Source of the DNA: Candidatus Epulonipiscium sp.
GTDB taxonomy: Bacteria; Bacillota_A; Clostridia; Lachnospirales; Cellulosilyticaceae
Length of the DNA: 64,000 nt
NCBI GenBank assembly: GCA_012841565.1
Contig: DUUM01000251.1
Location: 12,019-76,018, forward strand
Direction of reading: 5' to 3'
Shown: one piece after another, positions 26,193 to 34,835 of the stretch
Position numbering within the stretch: the stretch's first letter is position 1
How the letters are laid out: each line of letters begins with the position of its first letter
Program-made: the position numbers and the translations under genes
Notes under the pieces: generated by a model
Seen by the model: only the letters and a program-made list of their open reading frames with translations
Database searches by the model: none
Told to the model about the DNA's origin: nothing

Positions 26193-26249
26193 TTGACATT
26201 TATTTTTTTTGTGTTAATATACTTACTAAAGGTAATTACATTAGGTAAT
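26193..26249 (+). promoter_or_regulatory. Promoter and candidate MarR operator
   Basis: TTGACA (26193-26198) with 16-bp spacing to TAATAT (26215-26220). Downstream ATTAC-N5-GTAAT (26235-26249) lies inside a repeated GGTAAT context, a dyad of suitable size for the MarR protein encoded 20 bp further on. Autorepression of the marR-ABC operon is inferred. Confidence 0.55.
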
Positions 26250-26269
26250 CTATTTGGAAGGAGATCAAA

Positions 26270-26710
26270 ATGACAAATAAGTTGTCAGAAGACTATATTG
26301 GTGCATGTCTGAGTGCAAAACAAACCTTACAATTTTTGCCTGAGCCACCATCTGAATTACAAAGAAGACATGTCTATATTATAAAAGTTTGTTATGATTT
26401 ATCACAGCGGGTAGAAGAAGTACGGGTTAGTGATGTTGCGGAAGCAATTAATGTTACGCTGCCGAGTATCACAAGAAATATTACAACTTTAGAAAAAAAA
26501 GGTTATTTAATAAAAGAAAAAAATAGTAAGGACAAACGTGCTGTAAATATTAAGTTGAGTGATAAGGGCTTAGGGTTATATCAAACACTCATCTATGATT
26601 TTCACAAAAAAAACAGTGAATTATTCAAAGACATACCAGAGGAGGATATTCATATTACAATAAAAACAATCCATAAAATCTATGGTTTAATGGAAAAGGA
26701 ATACATGTAA
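26270..26710 (+). CDS. MarR-family transcriptional regulator
   Basis: 146 residues, normal length. The winged helix includes VRVSDVAEAINVTLPSITRNITTLEKKGYLIKEKN-type helices and the DKRAVNIKLSDKG wing; helices at both ends form the dimer interface. A strong GGAAGGAG site precedes the ATG. It is the first gene of an operon with two ABC half-transporters, so it most likely represses that exporter and releases DNA when it binds a small molecule. Confidence 0.92.
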   Translation: MTNKLSEDYIGACLSAKQTLQFLPEPPSELQRRHVYIIKVCYDLSQRVEEVRVSDVAEAINVTLPSITRNITTLEKKGYLIKEKNSKDKRAVNIKLSDKGLGLYQTLIYDFHKKNSELFKDIPEEDIHITIKTIHKIYGLMEKEYM

Positions 26711-26733
26711 AGTGAAAGAGGGGAACAGAATTT

Positions 26734-28470
26734 ATGTATAAAACATTAGCAAAATCAATTCGGCAGTATAAGAAGCCGAGTTTTTTAACGATGATTTTTA
26801 TGGCCTTAGAAGTTTCTATGGAGATTTTTATCCCTTTTCTAATGGCAAAAGTATTAGATAAAGGATTACTAAATGGCGATATCCAGTATGTTTTAAAGAT
26901 AGGGGCATTGATGTTTGTGATTGCCTGTTTATCAATGTTATTTGGTGTATTAGCAGGAAAATATTCATCGGATGCTGCCGTTGGGTTTTCAACAAATATC
27001 CGGCAAGATATTTATGAGAATATCCAGACGTTTGCCTTTGATAATATTGATCGGTACTCATCATCAAGTTTAATTACAAGATTAACAACAGATATTTCAA
27101 ATATTCAAATGGCTTTTCAAATGGTTTTAAAAACAATTATACGAGCACCATTTATGATTGTTTTTGCATTTATAATGGCTAGCTATACAAATTTAAAATT
27201 ATCTTTGATCATGTTACTCGTTATTCCTGTTATAGGCGTGGTATTAGTAGGATTAATTTATAAGGTCCACCCTTACTTTATCGAAGTGTTTAAAAAATAT
27301 GACCGTTTAAACCGTACTGTGCAAGAAGATATTAATGGGGTTCGTGTGGTGAAATCTTTTGTTCGAGAAGATAAGGAAATTGAAAGATTTAAAGAATCTT
27401 CCGATGACATTAAACAAATTTTTATGAAAGCTGAGAAAATTATTGCACTGAACAGCCCAATCATGCAAATAGGTATTTATTCTACTTTATTACTTATTTA
27501 TTGGTTCGGCGCAAAACATATCGTTGGTGGCAGTATGACGACTGGCGAACTAACAAGTTTTATTACTTATATCATGCAAATTTTAAATAGTTTAATGATG
27601 ATTGCAATGATTTTTGTAATGATTGTTATTTCAGAAGCTTCGGTTGAACGGGTTGCAGAAGTTCTAAAGGAAAAAACAACTCTCACCAATCCAGAAAGCG
27701 CCATAACAGTGATTGAGAATGGAGACATTGAGTTTAAGAATGTTTGTTTCCATTATAATACATCTTCAGAAGAACCAGACTTAAGTGATATTAACTTGAA
27801 AATAAAGTCTGGGGAAACGATTGGTATTATTGGCGGAACAGGGAGTGGAAAGAGCTCACTTATTCAGTTAATCCCAAGGCTGTATGATGCAACCAAGGGA
27901 GAGGTTTTTGTTTCAGGGCGTAATGTAAAAGAATATGATTTAGTTACCCTGCGAGATCAAATCGCAATGGTCTTACAGAAAAACACACTATTTTCTGGAA
28001 CGATTAGTGAAAACTTACGTTGGGGGGACAAAGATGCTTCCCAAGAAGAAATACAACATATTGCCCATTTGGCCCAAGCCAATGATTTTGTTCAATTATT
28101 CCCAGATGGCTACGAAACAGTATTAGATCAAGGTGGAACCAATGTATCAGGTGGCCAAAAACAACGATTGACCATTGCAAGGGCATTACTTAAAAAGCCC
28201 AAAATTCTTATTTTGGATGATTCGACTAGTGCGGTGGATACAAAGACGGATGCCTATATTAGACGTTCATTTGCCAAGGAAATTCCAAATACAACAAAAA
28301 TTATTGTGGCACAAAGAATTTCTTCCATTCAAGATGCTGACAGAATTGTTGTATTGAATGAGGGGAAAATTGATGGCATTGGTACTCACAAAGAATTACT
28401 AGAAAACAATCATATCTATAGAGAAGTTTATGAGTCTCAAGTTAAAGGAGGGACTATGAATGAAAAATAA
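26734..28470 (+). CDS. Multidrug ABC half-transporter, subunit 1
   Basis: 578 residues: six-helix exporter domain (about 15-310) then an ATPase with Walker A GGTGSGKSS, signature VSGGQKQR and Walker B ILILDDSTSAVD. The Walker B ends in Asp-Asp where the catalytic Glu is normal, i.e. a degenerate ATP site, the hallmark of the first subunit of heterodimeric exporters such as BmrC/LmrC types. The second subunit overlaps it by 11 bp and has a normal Glu. The pair exports drugs or lipophilic compounds through the membrane. Confidence 0.92.
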   Translation: MYKTLAKSIRQYKKPSFLTMIFMALEVSMEIFIPFLMAKVLDKGLLNGDIQYVLKIGALMFVIACLSMLFGVLAGKYSSDAAVGFSTNIRQDIYENIQTFAFDNIDRYSSSSLITRLTTDISNIQMAFQMVLKTIIRAPFMIVFAFIMASYTNLKLSLIMLLVIPVIGVVLVGLIYKVHPYFIEVFKKYDRLNRTVQEDINGVRVVKSFVREDKEIERFKESSDDIKQIFMKAEKIIALNSPIMQIGIYSTLLLIYWFGAKHIVGGSMTTGELTSFITYIMQILNSLMMIAMIFVMIVISEASVERVAEVLKEKTTLTNPESAITVIENGDIEFKNVCFHYNTSSEEPDLSDINLKIKSGETIGIIGGTGSGKSSLIQLIPRLYDATKGEVFVSGRNVKEYDLVTLRDQIAMVLQKNTLFSGTISENLRWGDKDASQEEIQHIAHLAQANDFVQLFPDGYETVLDQGGTNVSGGQKQRLTIARALLKKPKILILDDSTSAVDTKTDAYIRRSFAKEIPNTTKIIVAQRISSIQDADRIVVLNEGKIDGIGTHKELLENNHIYREVYESQVKGGTMNEK

Positions 28471-30364
28471 ATCAATTAATACACCGATTAATACAACAAC
28501 AGAAAGTCCCTTGAAAATTTTAAAACGAATTCTGTCCTATGCAACGAAAGAATATAAAGGACGACTTATTATTGTAGTGATTAGTATTTTAATCAGTGCG
28601 GGAATGAATGCCATAGGTATTAGTTTTACAAAGGTACTCATTGATGATTATATAGCACCATTAGTATTGCAAAAAAATCCTGATTTCTCTAACTTGGCCC
28701 GTATCATTGGTTTCATGGCCATTTTGTATTTAACAGGTGCAATATTTAGCTATATTTATAATCGTACCATGGTCACTGTTGCTCAAGGAATATTAAAAGA
28801 CATTAGGGATGAAATGTTCTCCCATATGTCAAAATTACCGATTCGCTATTTTGATAGTAATGCAACAGGTGATATAATGAGTCATTATACTAGTGACGTT
28901 GATACATTAAGGCAGATGATTAGCCAGTCTCTTCCACAAATGTTTTCATCGGTTATTACGGTGATGTCAATTATATTGGCCATGTTTATTATTAACATTC
29001 CAATGACCTTATTCGTTTTGTTAATGGTAGGAGTAATGATTTTTGTGATTCGCTTCTTAGGTAGCCGGAGTGGCCGTTATTTCTTTATACAACAATCTGC
29101 ACTAGGAGCCTTAAATGGATATGTTGAGGAGATGATTGAAGGTCAGAAGGTTGTCAAAGTCTTTAATCATGAAGAAGAGACCATTACTGATTTTGGTGAA
29201 CTAAATGAACACTTAAGAGAAAATGCAACAAAAGCCAATACTTATGCAAATATCTTGATGCCAATTATGGGGAATATCGGTAATATCACCTACCTATTAA
29301 CGGCTGTAGTTGGAACCCTTTTTTCAATTACGGGTCTAACAGCACTGACAATTGGTGGGATTGCTTCATTTGTTCAATTTACAAAAAGTATTACCATGCC
29401 AATTTCTCAAATTTCACAACAGTTTAATACAATTATCTTATCTTTAGCTGGAGCACAACGTATTTTTAAGCTGTTGGATGAAAAACCTGAAGAAGATTCT
29501 GGAACCATTGAACTGGTCAATATTAAAGAAAATACGGATGGTAAGATAGAAGAAGTGAGCCAAAGAACAGGCTATTGGGCATGGAAAAAGACTTCAACAA
29601 AGGGTGTGTCTTATACACAATTGGCTGGTGATGTTCGTTTTAAAGATGTTACCTTTGGTTATAATGAGAATAAAACAGTTCTGTATAATATTAGTCTTTT
29701 CGCAAAACCAGGCCAAAAAATTGCTTTTGTAGGGGCAACAGGTGCAGGGAAGACAACCATTACGAATCTTATTAATCGCTTTTATGATATTCAAGACGGA
29801 ACGATTACCTATGATGGGATTGATATTAAGGATATTAAGAAGGATGATTTAAGAAAGTCATTAGGCGTCGTCTTGCAAGAGACACACTTGTTTTCCGGAA
29901 CCATTAAGGATAACATTCGCTACGGGAAATTAGATGCTACTGACCAAGAGATTAAAGCAGCGGCCAAGTTAGCTAATGCGGACTTCTTTATTCGTCAATT
30001 ACCACAAGGCTATGATACAGAATTAACAGGAGATGGTGGCTCCCTCTCTCAAGGGCAACGCCAGTTATTAGCCATTGCTAGGGCAGCCATTGCTAATCCT
30101 CCAGTTTTGATTTTGGATGAAGCAACATCAAGTATTGATACAAGAACTGAAGCCATTGTTCAAAGAGGGATGGATGCTTTAATGAAAGGCCGTACGGTAT
30201 TTGTAATTGCTCATCGTCTTTCTACCATTCAAAATTCCGATGCTATTATGGTAATGGATGAAGGGCGGGTTATCGAACGAGGAGATCACAAGGATTTAAT
30301 ATCACAAAAAGGTGAGTATTATCAATTGTATACAGGCGCATTTGAAATGAGTGACACTAAATAA
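28460..30364 (+). CDS. Multidrug ABC half-transporter, subunit 2
   Basis: 634 residues: exporter membrane domain (about 35-345), then a ~50-residue linker insertion with WAWKKTSTKG before the ATPase domain. Walker A GATGAGKTT, signature LSQGQRQL and Walker B LILDEATSSID with the catalytic Glu are all intact, so it supplies the active ATP site for the degenerate partner upstream. AAAGGAGG lies 8 bp before the ATG. The C-terminus is complete. Confidence 0.92.
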   Translation: MKNKSINTPINTTTESPLKILKRILSYATKEYKGRLIIVVISILISAGMNAIGISFTKVLIDDYIAPLVLQKNPDFSNLARIIGFMAILYLTGAIFSYIYNRTMVTVAQGILKDIRDEMFSHMSKLPIRYFDSNATGDIMSHYTSDVDTLRQMISQSLPQMFSSVITVMSIILAMFIINIPMTLFVLLMVGVMIFVIRFLGSRSGRYFFIQQSALGALNGYVEEMIEGQKVVKVFNHEEETITDFGELNEHLRENATKANTYANILMPIMGNIGNITYLLTAVVGTLFSITGLTALTIGGIASFVQFTKSITMPISQISQQFNTIILSLAGAQRIFKLLDEKPEEDSGTIELVNIKENTDGKIEEVSQRTGYWAWKKTSTKGVSYTQLAGDVRFKDVTFGYNENKTVLYNISLFAKPGQKIAFVGATGAGKTTITNLINRFYDIQDGTITYDGIDIKDIKKDDLRKSLGVVLQETHLFSGTIKDNIRYGKLDATDQEIKAAAKLANADFFIRQLPQGYDTELTGDGGSLSQGQRQLLAIARAAIANPPVLILDEATSSIDTRTEAIVQRGMDALMKGRTVFVIAHRLSTIQNSDAIMVMDEGRVIERGDHKDLISQKGEYYQLYTGAFEMSDTK

Positions 30365-30433
30365 TAGAACTTATTGGAAAAGATTAAAATTATAATAGAG
30401 CCCAAAAGGCTCTAAGGAAAGTAGAGGGCTAAG

Positions 30434-30877
30434 ATGAATATAGAATTTACTAAAGAAGAATTCAAAGCATTATTTGATTTAGTATATGCAGGTAATATGG
30501 TTGTAAATGGAATGAGAAACAATGATGAGAGAGTCAAAGAATACTGTGAAATAGAACAAAAGATATTTTCTCTTGCTGAAGAATTTGAATTGAAGGGTGC
30601 TGTCTTATATGATGAAAGTGTTAAGGAATATGTGCCTACTAGAACATATGAAGAAAGTGAAGTTAACGAGTATATGGATTATTATGATGAGGCTGTTTTT
30701 TGGGAAGAGTTAACACTCAGGCTTGCTAGAAGGGATGCTTTAAATATACTCGGGGATCAAGAACCAGATATGAGTAAGGCAAAGCTAGCTAAGCTTCAAC
30801 TAGATATTGAAGATGAATATGAAAGAATATTCTTGGAAGGCGGAATTTCAGATTTAAAACTCATTGAAAAAATATAA
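30434..30877 (+). CDS. Conserved hypothetical acidic helical protein
   Basis: 147 residues, not recognised as a characterised family. It is soluble, rich in Glu/Asp and helical throughout (FTKEEFKALFDLVYAGNMVV, then an acidic EVNEYMDYYDEAVFWEELTL stretch, then a helical tail). An AAAGTAGAGGG-like site precedes the ATG. It stands alone after the ABC exporter, 69 bp downstream, and is followed by a terminator. Codon use looks like its neighbours. No function is proposed. Confidence 0.7.
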   Translation: MNIEFTKEEFKALFDLVYAGNMVVNGMRNNDERVKEYCEIEQKIFSLAEEFELKGAVLYDESVKEYVPTRTYEESEVNEYMDYYDEAVFWEELTLRLARRDALNILGDQEPDMSKAKLAKLQLDIEDEYERIFLEGGISDLKLIEKI

Positions 30878-30935
30878 ATTCTAAAAGGTTAGAGATAAAG
30901 AGACTTATTCAAGGAATGAACATAGGTTTTCAGGG

Positions 30936-30969
30936 CATCAAGGTGTAAAAACCTTGATGTTTTTATTTT
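30936..30969 (+). terminator. Terminator after hypothetical gene
   Basis: CATCAAGGT pairs with ACCTTGATG across a six-base loop, followed by a T-rich run. Confidence 0.88.
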
Positions 30970-31132
30970 ATATATGACTAGCATTAAGAACTGATTAGAA
31001 AGTAAGGATTTAAAGGAGATTCTCTTGCTAAAGTGGAAATATTAAGATAAAATTGTATTGACACTTAAAGTCGTTTTTTAACAGGTATTGTCGAATATAA
31101 AAACAAATAAGAATACCAATGGAGGAATAATA

Positions 31133-32874
31133 ATGAAAAGTATTAAATTAAGACTGGTTGCATAGTTTACCCTTTTAATTTTCATAACGGCTACAAGTAT
31201 AGGGATATTATCCATGAGCTCAGCCAGTAAGGCAGTCAAGACTGAAGCGGAGAGTGCCTTAAAGCAATTAGCTTTTGAAGGAGCCAGATACAGTGTTTAT
31301 AGATATGGCCATTGGTAATTTAGATGGAACTACCAATACAATGGGAGGGGCAGAAATCCAGCTAGGGGATAGAGCGTATGTTAAAAATGCCTTAGCAGAA
31401 TTGCCAGGTACAATAGACTTAGCATTTAACCGGGCCACCAATGAGCTTAGTCTACTGAATGCTGTCCCCATTAAAAAATCAGGCAAAGTAGTTGGCTTTT
31501 TAACAGGTCGTAGTGATGGTACCGCCTTGAGTGAAATTATCGATGATACAGGATCAGGTGAAAGTGGCTGTGGGTATATTATCAACGGTGAAGGAACAGT
31601 TATAGCGCACCCAGATAGAGACTTGGTATTAAGTGAATTTAATGCTATTGAAGCAGTAAAAGAGGATAAGAGCCTAAAATCTGTAGCTGGTTTAATAGAA
31701 ACAATATTAGTAGGAAAATCAGGAATTAGTAATTATTCCTATGATGGTAATGATTTATATGCTGGTTATAGTCCTATTGAAGGAACAGATTGGACATTAG
31801 TTATTGTAGCTAAAGAGGATGAAGTATTAGGAGCAATCTCTCATATGCGAAATAGTATAATTATCTTAATCATCTTTGCTGGCAAGAAAAGATGAAATAG
31901 GAGGACTCAGTAGAGCATTACAAAATGTGATTAATAATCTTAGGAATATGGTAAGTGAGATTAGGAATGATGCAGAACACTTAACAGCCACATCACAAGA
32001 AATGACAGCTGTTGCGGGGCAATCAGCTATTGCAGCAGAGGAGGTTTCAAAAACGGCTGAGGAAATTGCAAATGGTGCCACAGAGCAAGCAAGAAATACA
32101 GCAGCAGGTTCTGATAAGGCTATGATCCTTGGGGAACAAATTGAGAAAAATTCAGATTACATGGGCCATTTAAATGTAGCTTCAGGACAAGTGGTTCGGG
32201 TGATTAAAGAAGGTTTAGCTGATATAGAAAAACTCATAGCCATAACGGAAGAAGCTAACCAAGCATCAAAAGAGATTCATGATGCTATCTTAAAAACAAA
32301 TAATAGTTCTGTTAAAATTGCAGAAGCAAGTAACCTAATTGCATCTATTTCAGGACAAACCAATTTACTGGCTTTAAATGCAGCTATAGAAGCAGCAAGA
32401 GCAGGAGATGCTGGCAGAGGATTTGCAGTTGTTGCAGATGAAATAAGAAGGCTTGCGGAGCAGTCTTCAAACTCCACACTAGTGATTGATGCAATAGTAA
32501 GTGATTTACAATTAAATTCCAACGATGCAGTCCTTAAAGTTGAAAGAATATCGGATATTGCTAAAGAACAAACAGGTGGCGTTACTAATAACAAGGAAAA
32601 ATATATGCTTATAGAAACCGCAATGCAGGGTGTTAGTAGTGCAACTGAAAAACTTGACCTTTCAGGAATTGAAATGGAAAAGATGAAAGACGAAATACTA
32701 AATACATTAGAAAACTTATCTGCTATAGCCCAAGAGAACTCTGCGGCTACACAAGAAGTAACAGCATCTATGGAGGAGCAAGCCGCTTCTATAGAAGAAA
32801 TTTCAGAATCTAGTGAAGGATTGGCTACTTTTGCAGAAGAATTACAAACTCTTATTATGAAATTCAAGATGTAG
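31133..32874 (+). pseudogene. Methyl-accepting chemotaxis protein, multiply broken
   Basis: Good ribosome site (GGAGGAATAATA) and start MKSIKLRLVA, then an in-frame TAG at codon 11 where relatives have Gln or a similar residue. The membrane helix and AVKTEAESALKQLA follow, and at about 31285 the frame shifts into a Cache-type sensor (DTVFIDMAIGNLDGTT to DLYAGYSPIEGTDWTLVIV). At about 31885 a second shift removes most of the second helix and HAMP and enters an intact signalling domain ([35 protein letters not shown]) ending with [15 protein letters not shown] and a stop. At least one stop and two frame changes make it a pseudogene. Confidence 0.8.
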
Positions 32875-32881
32875 TATCATT

Positions 32882-32913
32882 AAAAAAGGATGGGCATGTG
32901 CCATCTTTTTTTT
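32882..32913 (+). terminator. Terminator after broken chemoreceptor
   Basis: GGATGG and CCATC arms with inner GCA/TGC pair, A-run before and T8 after. Confidence 0.75.
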
Positions 32914-33058
32914 GTTTCAAAGTTTAACGATTGTTTCTAAATTACAAAAATGCAACTTTAATAAAACATAAATCAATATGTACTTAGGGGAACTACCGAT
33001 AGAATAGTAAGTGGAATCATATATATAAATGCAGTTATAAGAAGGGGGAGAGGGCAAG

Positions 33059-34006
33059 ATGAATATTAAAGAAGGGATACAATCGGCATTTAAAAATCTC
33101 TCTAGTAGTAAAATGCGTACCTTTCTAACGATGTTAGGAATGATTATTGGAATAGGGTCTGTTATTATGATTTTATCTATTGGCGCAGGGGTTCAAGATA
33201 GTTTAGTCGTCTTATTCGATAAATTAGGTAAAGGTACTATACAGCTAGATGCACTAAGAGCAGAGCCAGAAGACTATTTTATCCTAGAAGACTTTGAGGT
33301 TATTGAAACTTTACCTGGTGTTAAAATGGCCTTGCCAATGATATCTTTTGCAGGATCGGTAAAGATGAAAAGAGCTGATGAGTTTAATTTTACGCAAATA
33401 TGGGGTGTTACAGCTGATTACAATAAAGTGGTCCCTGTTAAAATGCTTAAAGGTAGATATATTTCAGAGAAGGATGATAAAGGGAAACAAAATGTAGCGG
33501 TTGTCGAAGAGGCCTTTGCAATAAGTCGCTTTGGCACTAATAATGTTATTGGTAAAACAATTGTAATTGAGTATGATAATCAAAATTTTACATTTGAAAT
33601 AGTAGGTGTTAAAGACGATGCATACGATGTAGCAGGCATACCTACGGGAGATATGCCCTTAGTTGTATACCTACCATATGGAACCGTTGCAACCACCATG
33701 TTTGATTTTGGTGAGAAAAAGGCCAGATATGCGATTGTATCAACTGAAGATAATGCCAATACTAATGAAATAGCAGCCCAAATAATAAAAATTCTAGAAA
33801 AGAAACATCGTGTAAAGGATTTATACAGTGCAGAGCCATTATCTAGACAAATGGGTCAGCTTAATGAACAACTAGGTATTGTGATGGCTTTCATAAGTGT
33901 TGTAGCAGGAATTTCCCTTCTCGTTGGGGGAGTAGGAATTATGAATATTATGCTCGTTACCGTACAAGAAAGAACAAGAGAAATAGGAATTCGTAAAGCG
34001 TTATGA
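33059..34006 (+). pseudogene. MacB-type ABC permease, truncated C-terminus
   Basis: 315 residues. First helix and the family start ([23 protein letters not shown]), a complete MacB periplasmic core domain (about 50-270), then the second helix [26 protein letters not shown] followed immediately by TGA. Intact members continue with GA-x-x-x-DI and two further helices (about 390-410 residues), so at least two helices are lost. No ATPase gene is adjacent. The downstream DNA switches to a MATE remnant on the other strand, marking a deletion junction. Confidence 0.75.
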
Positions 34007-34049
34007 GTAAGCGAAATGCTTAAAAAGCTTAACCCGAAAACCTGATGAA

Positions 34050-34350
34050 TTAGGTTATAAGGTTAATATCTGCGATTGGTGCAGAAAATAGGGACCCCAT
34101 AATCCCAAACATCTTTGGTAAAATAAGAATAAGTGGTACGCTAAGTACAAAATCTCTAAGCAAGGACAGCTCTAAAGATAAGACTGGTTTTCCTATGGAT
34201 TGTAAGAAAATACTTGTTGATTTCACTATTGCAGTTAATATAATAGTACTTAAAAACATCTGAAAAGCATAGATTGCAAATTCGTTATAGAGTAAATTTT
34301 CACTGCCAAATACTCCAATGATTTGCAATGGGAAAATCACAAAAATTTTG
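34050..34350 (-). pseudogene. MATE-family efflux pump remnant
   Basis: On the reverse strand about 100 codons read VFGSENLLYNEFAIYAFQMF, then SIGKPVLSLELSLLRDFVLS and LPKMFGIMGSLFSAPIAD, matching the later helices of MATE multidrug exporters. Both ends are lost: the frame stops at 34050 beside the truncated permease and runs into unrelated codons above 34350. The 34007-34454 gap contains only this fragment. Confidence 0.7.
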
Positions 34351-34454
34351 TATGTGTAAGCATTATTTATTTTTTCTTGCTTTATCTGTATATTTAATGA
34401 AAGAAATGTTATTATATAAGTAAGTACATTTATTATTATAAAAGGAGTGGTGGT

Positions 34455-34691
34455 ATGCAAAAATTATTAGATTATGGGAATGAGTTTCTTCAACAATCAA
34501 CGTGGAAAGATCTTGCACTCATTAAGGTTTGTTTATTGGCAATGGGCATAATTTGTGGGATTGAAATTCCTAAAAAAGCGCATAAACCAGTAGCTTTTAT
34601 TGCTATATTAGCTTTTATAATGACCTATGTTCCGCTGATGATAAAGTTATTTAAGATAATGGATGAAAATGCTTCAAGTGAAATGGAATAG
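34455..34691 (+). CDS. Small conserved two-helix membrane protein
   Basis: 78 residues. An N-terminal amphipathic segment (MQKLLDYGNEFLQQSTWKDL) leads into two hydrophobic helices (about 22-37 and 45-66) separated by a basic PKKAHK turn, with an acidic tail. AAAGGAGTGG lies a few bases before the ATG. Short proteins of this pattern, starting with an FGN-x-F and STWKD-like motif, occur in clostridia and are sometimes misnamed phosphate permeases; the function is unknown. Confidence 0.65.
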   Translation: MQKLLDYGNEFLQQSTWKDLALIKVCLLAMGIICGIEIPKKAHKPVAFIAILAFIMTYVPLMIKLFKIMDENASSEME

Positions 34692-34743
34692 GTTCTTTAT
34701 CTGAAACTACCTGTGCCAAATAAATAAGTAAACTGAAAAGATA

Positions 34744-34786
34744 CAAGAGAAATGCGACCATGTAACTGGTCGCATTTCTCTTGTCG
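34744..34786. terminator. Hairpin between convergent small gene and aconitase
   Basis: A perfect 17-bp stem, CAAGAGAAATGCGACCA with its complement (34767-34783), loop TGTAAC. The T-run is short, so termination strength is uncertain, but the position between convergent genes supports a shared terminator. Confidence 0.65.
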
Positions 34787-34835
34787 TATAATATTCTTAC
34801 ACAAGCTTTCAGAAAGAAAGGTGGAAATCTAAAGC

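Noticed and set aside
32277..32867. Long reverse-strand frame of 196 codons in the chemoreceptor pseudogene
   Set aside because: Ser/Ala/Ile-rich shadow of the conserved signalling domain, without a ribosome site or family pattern.
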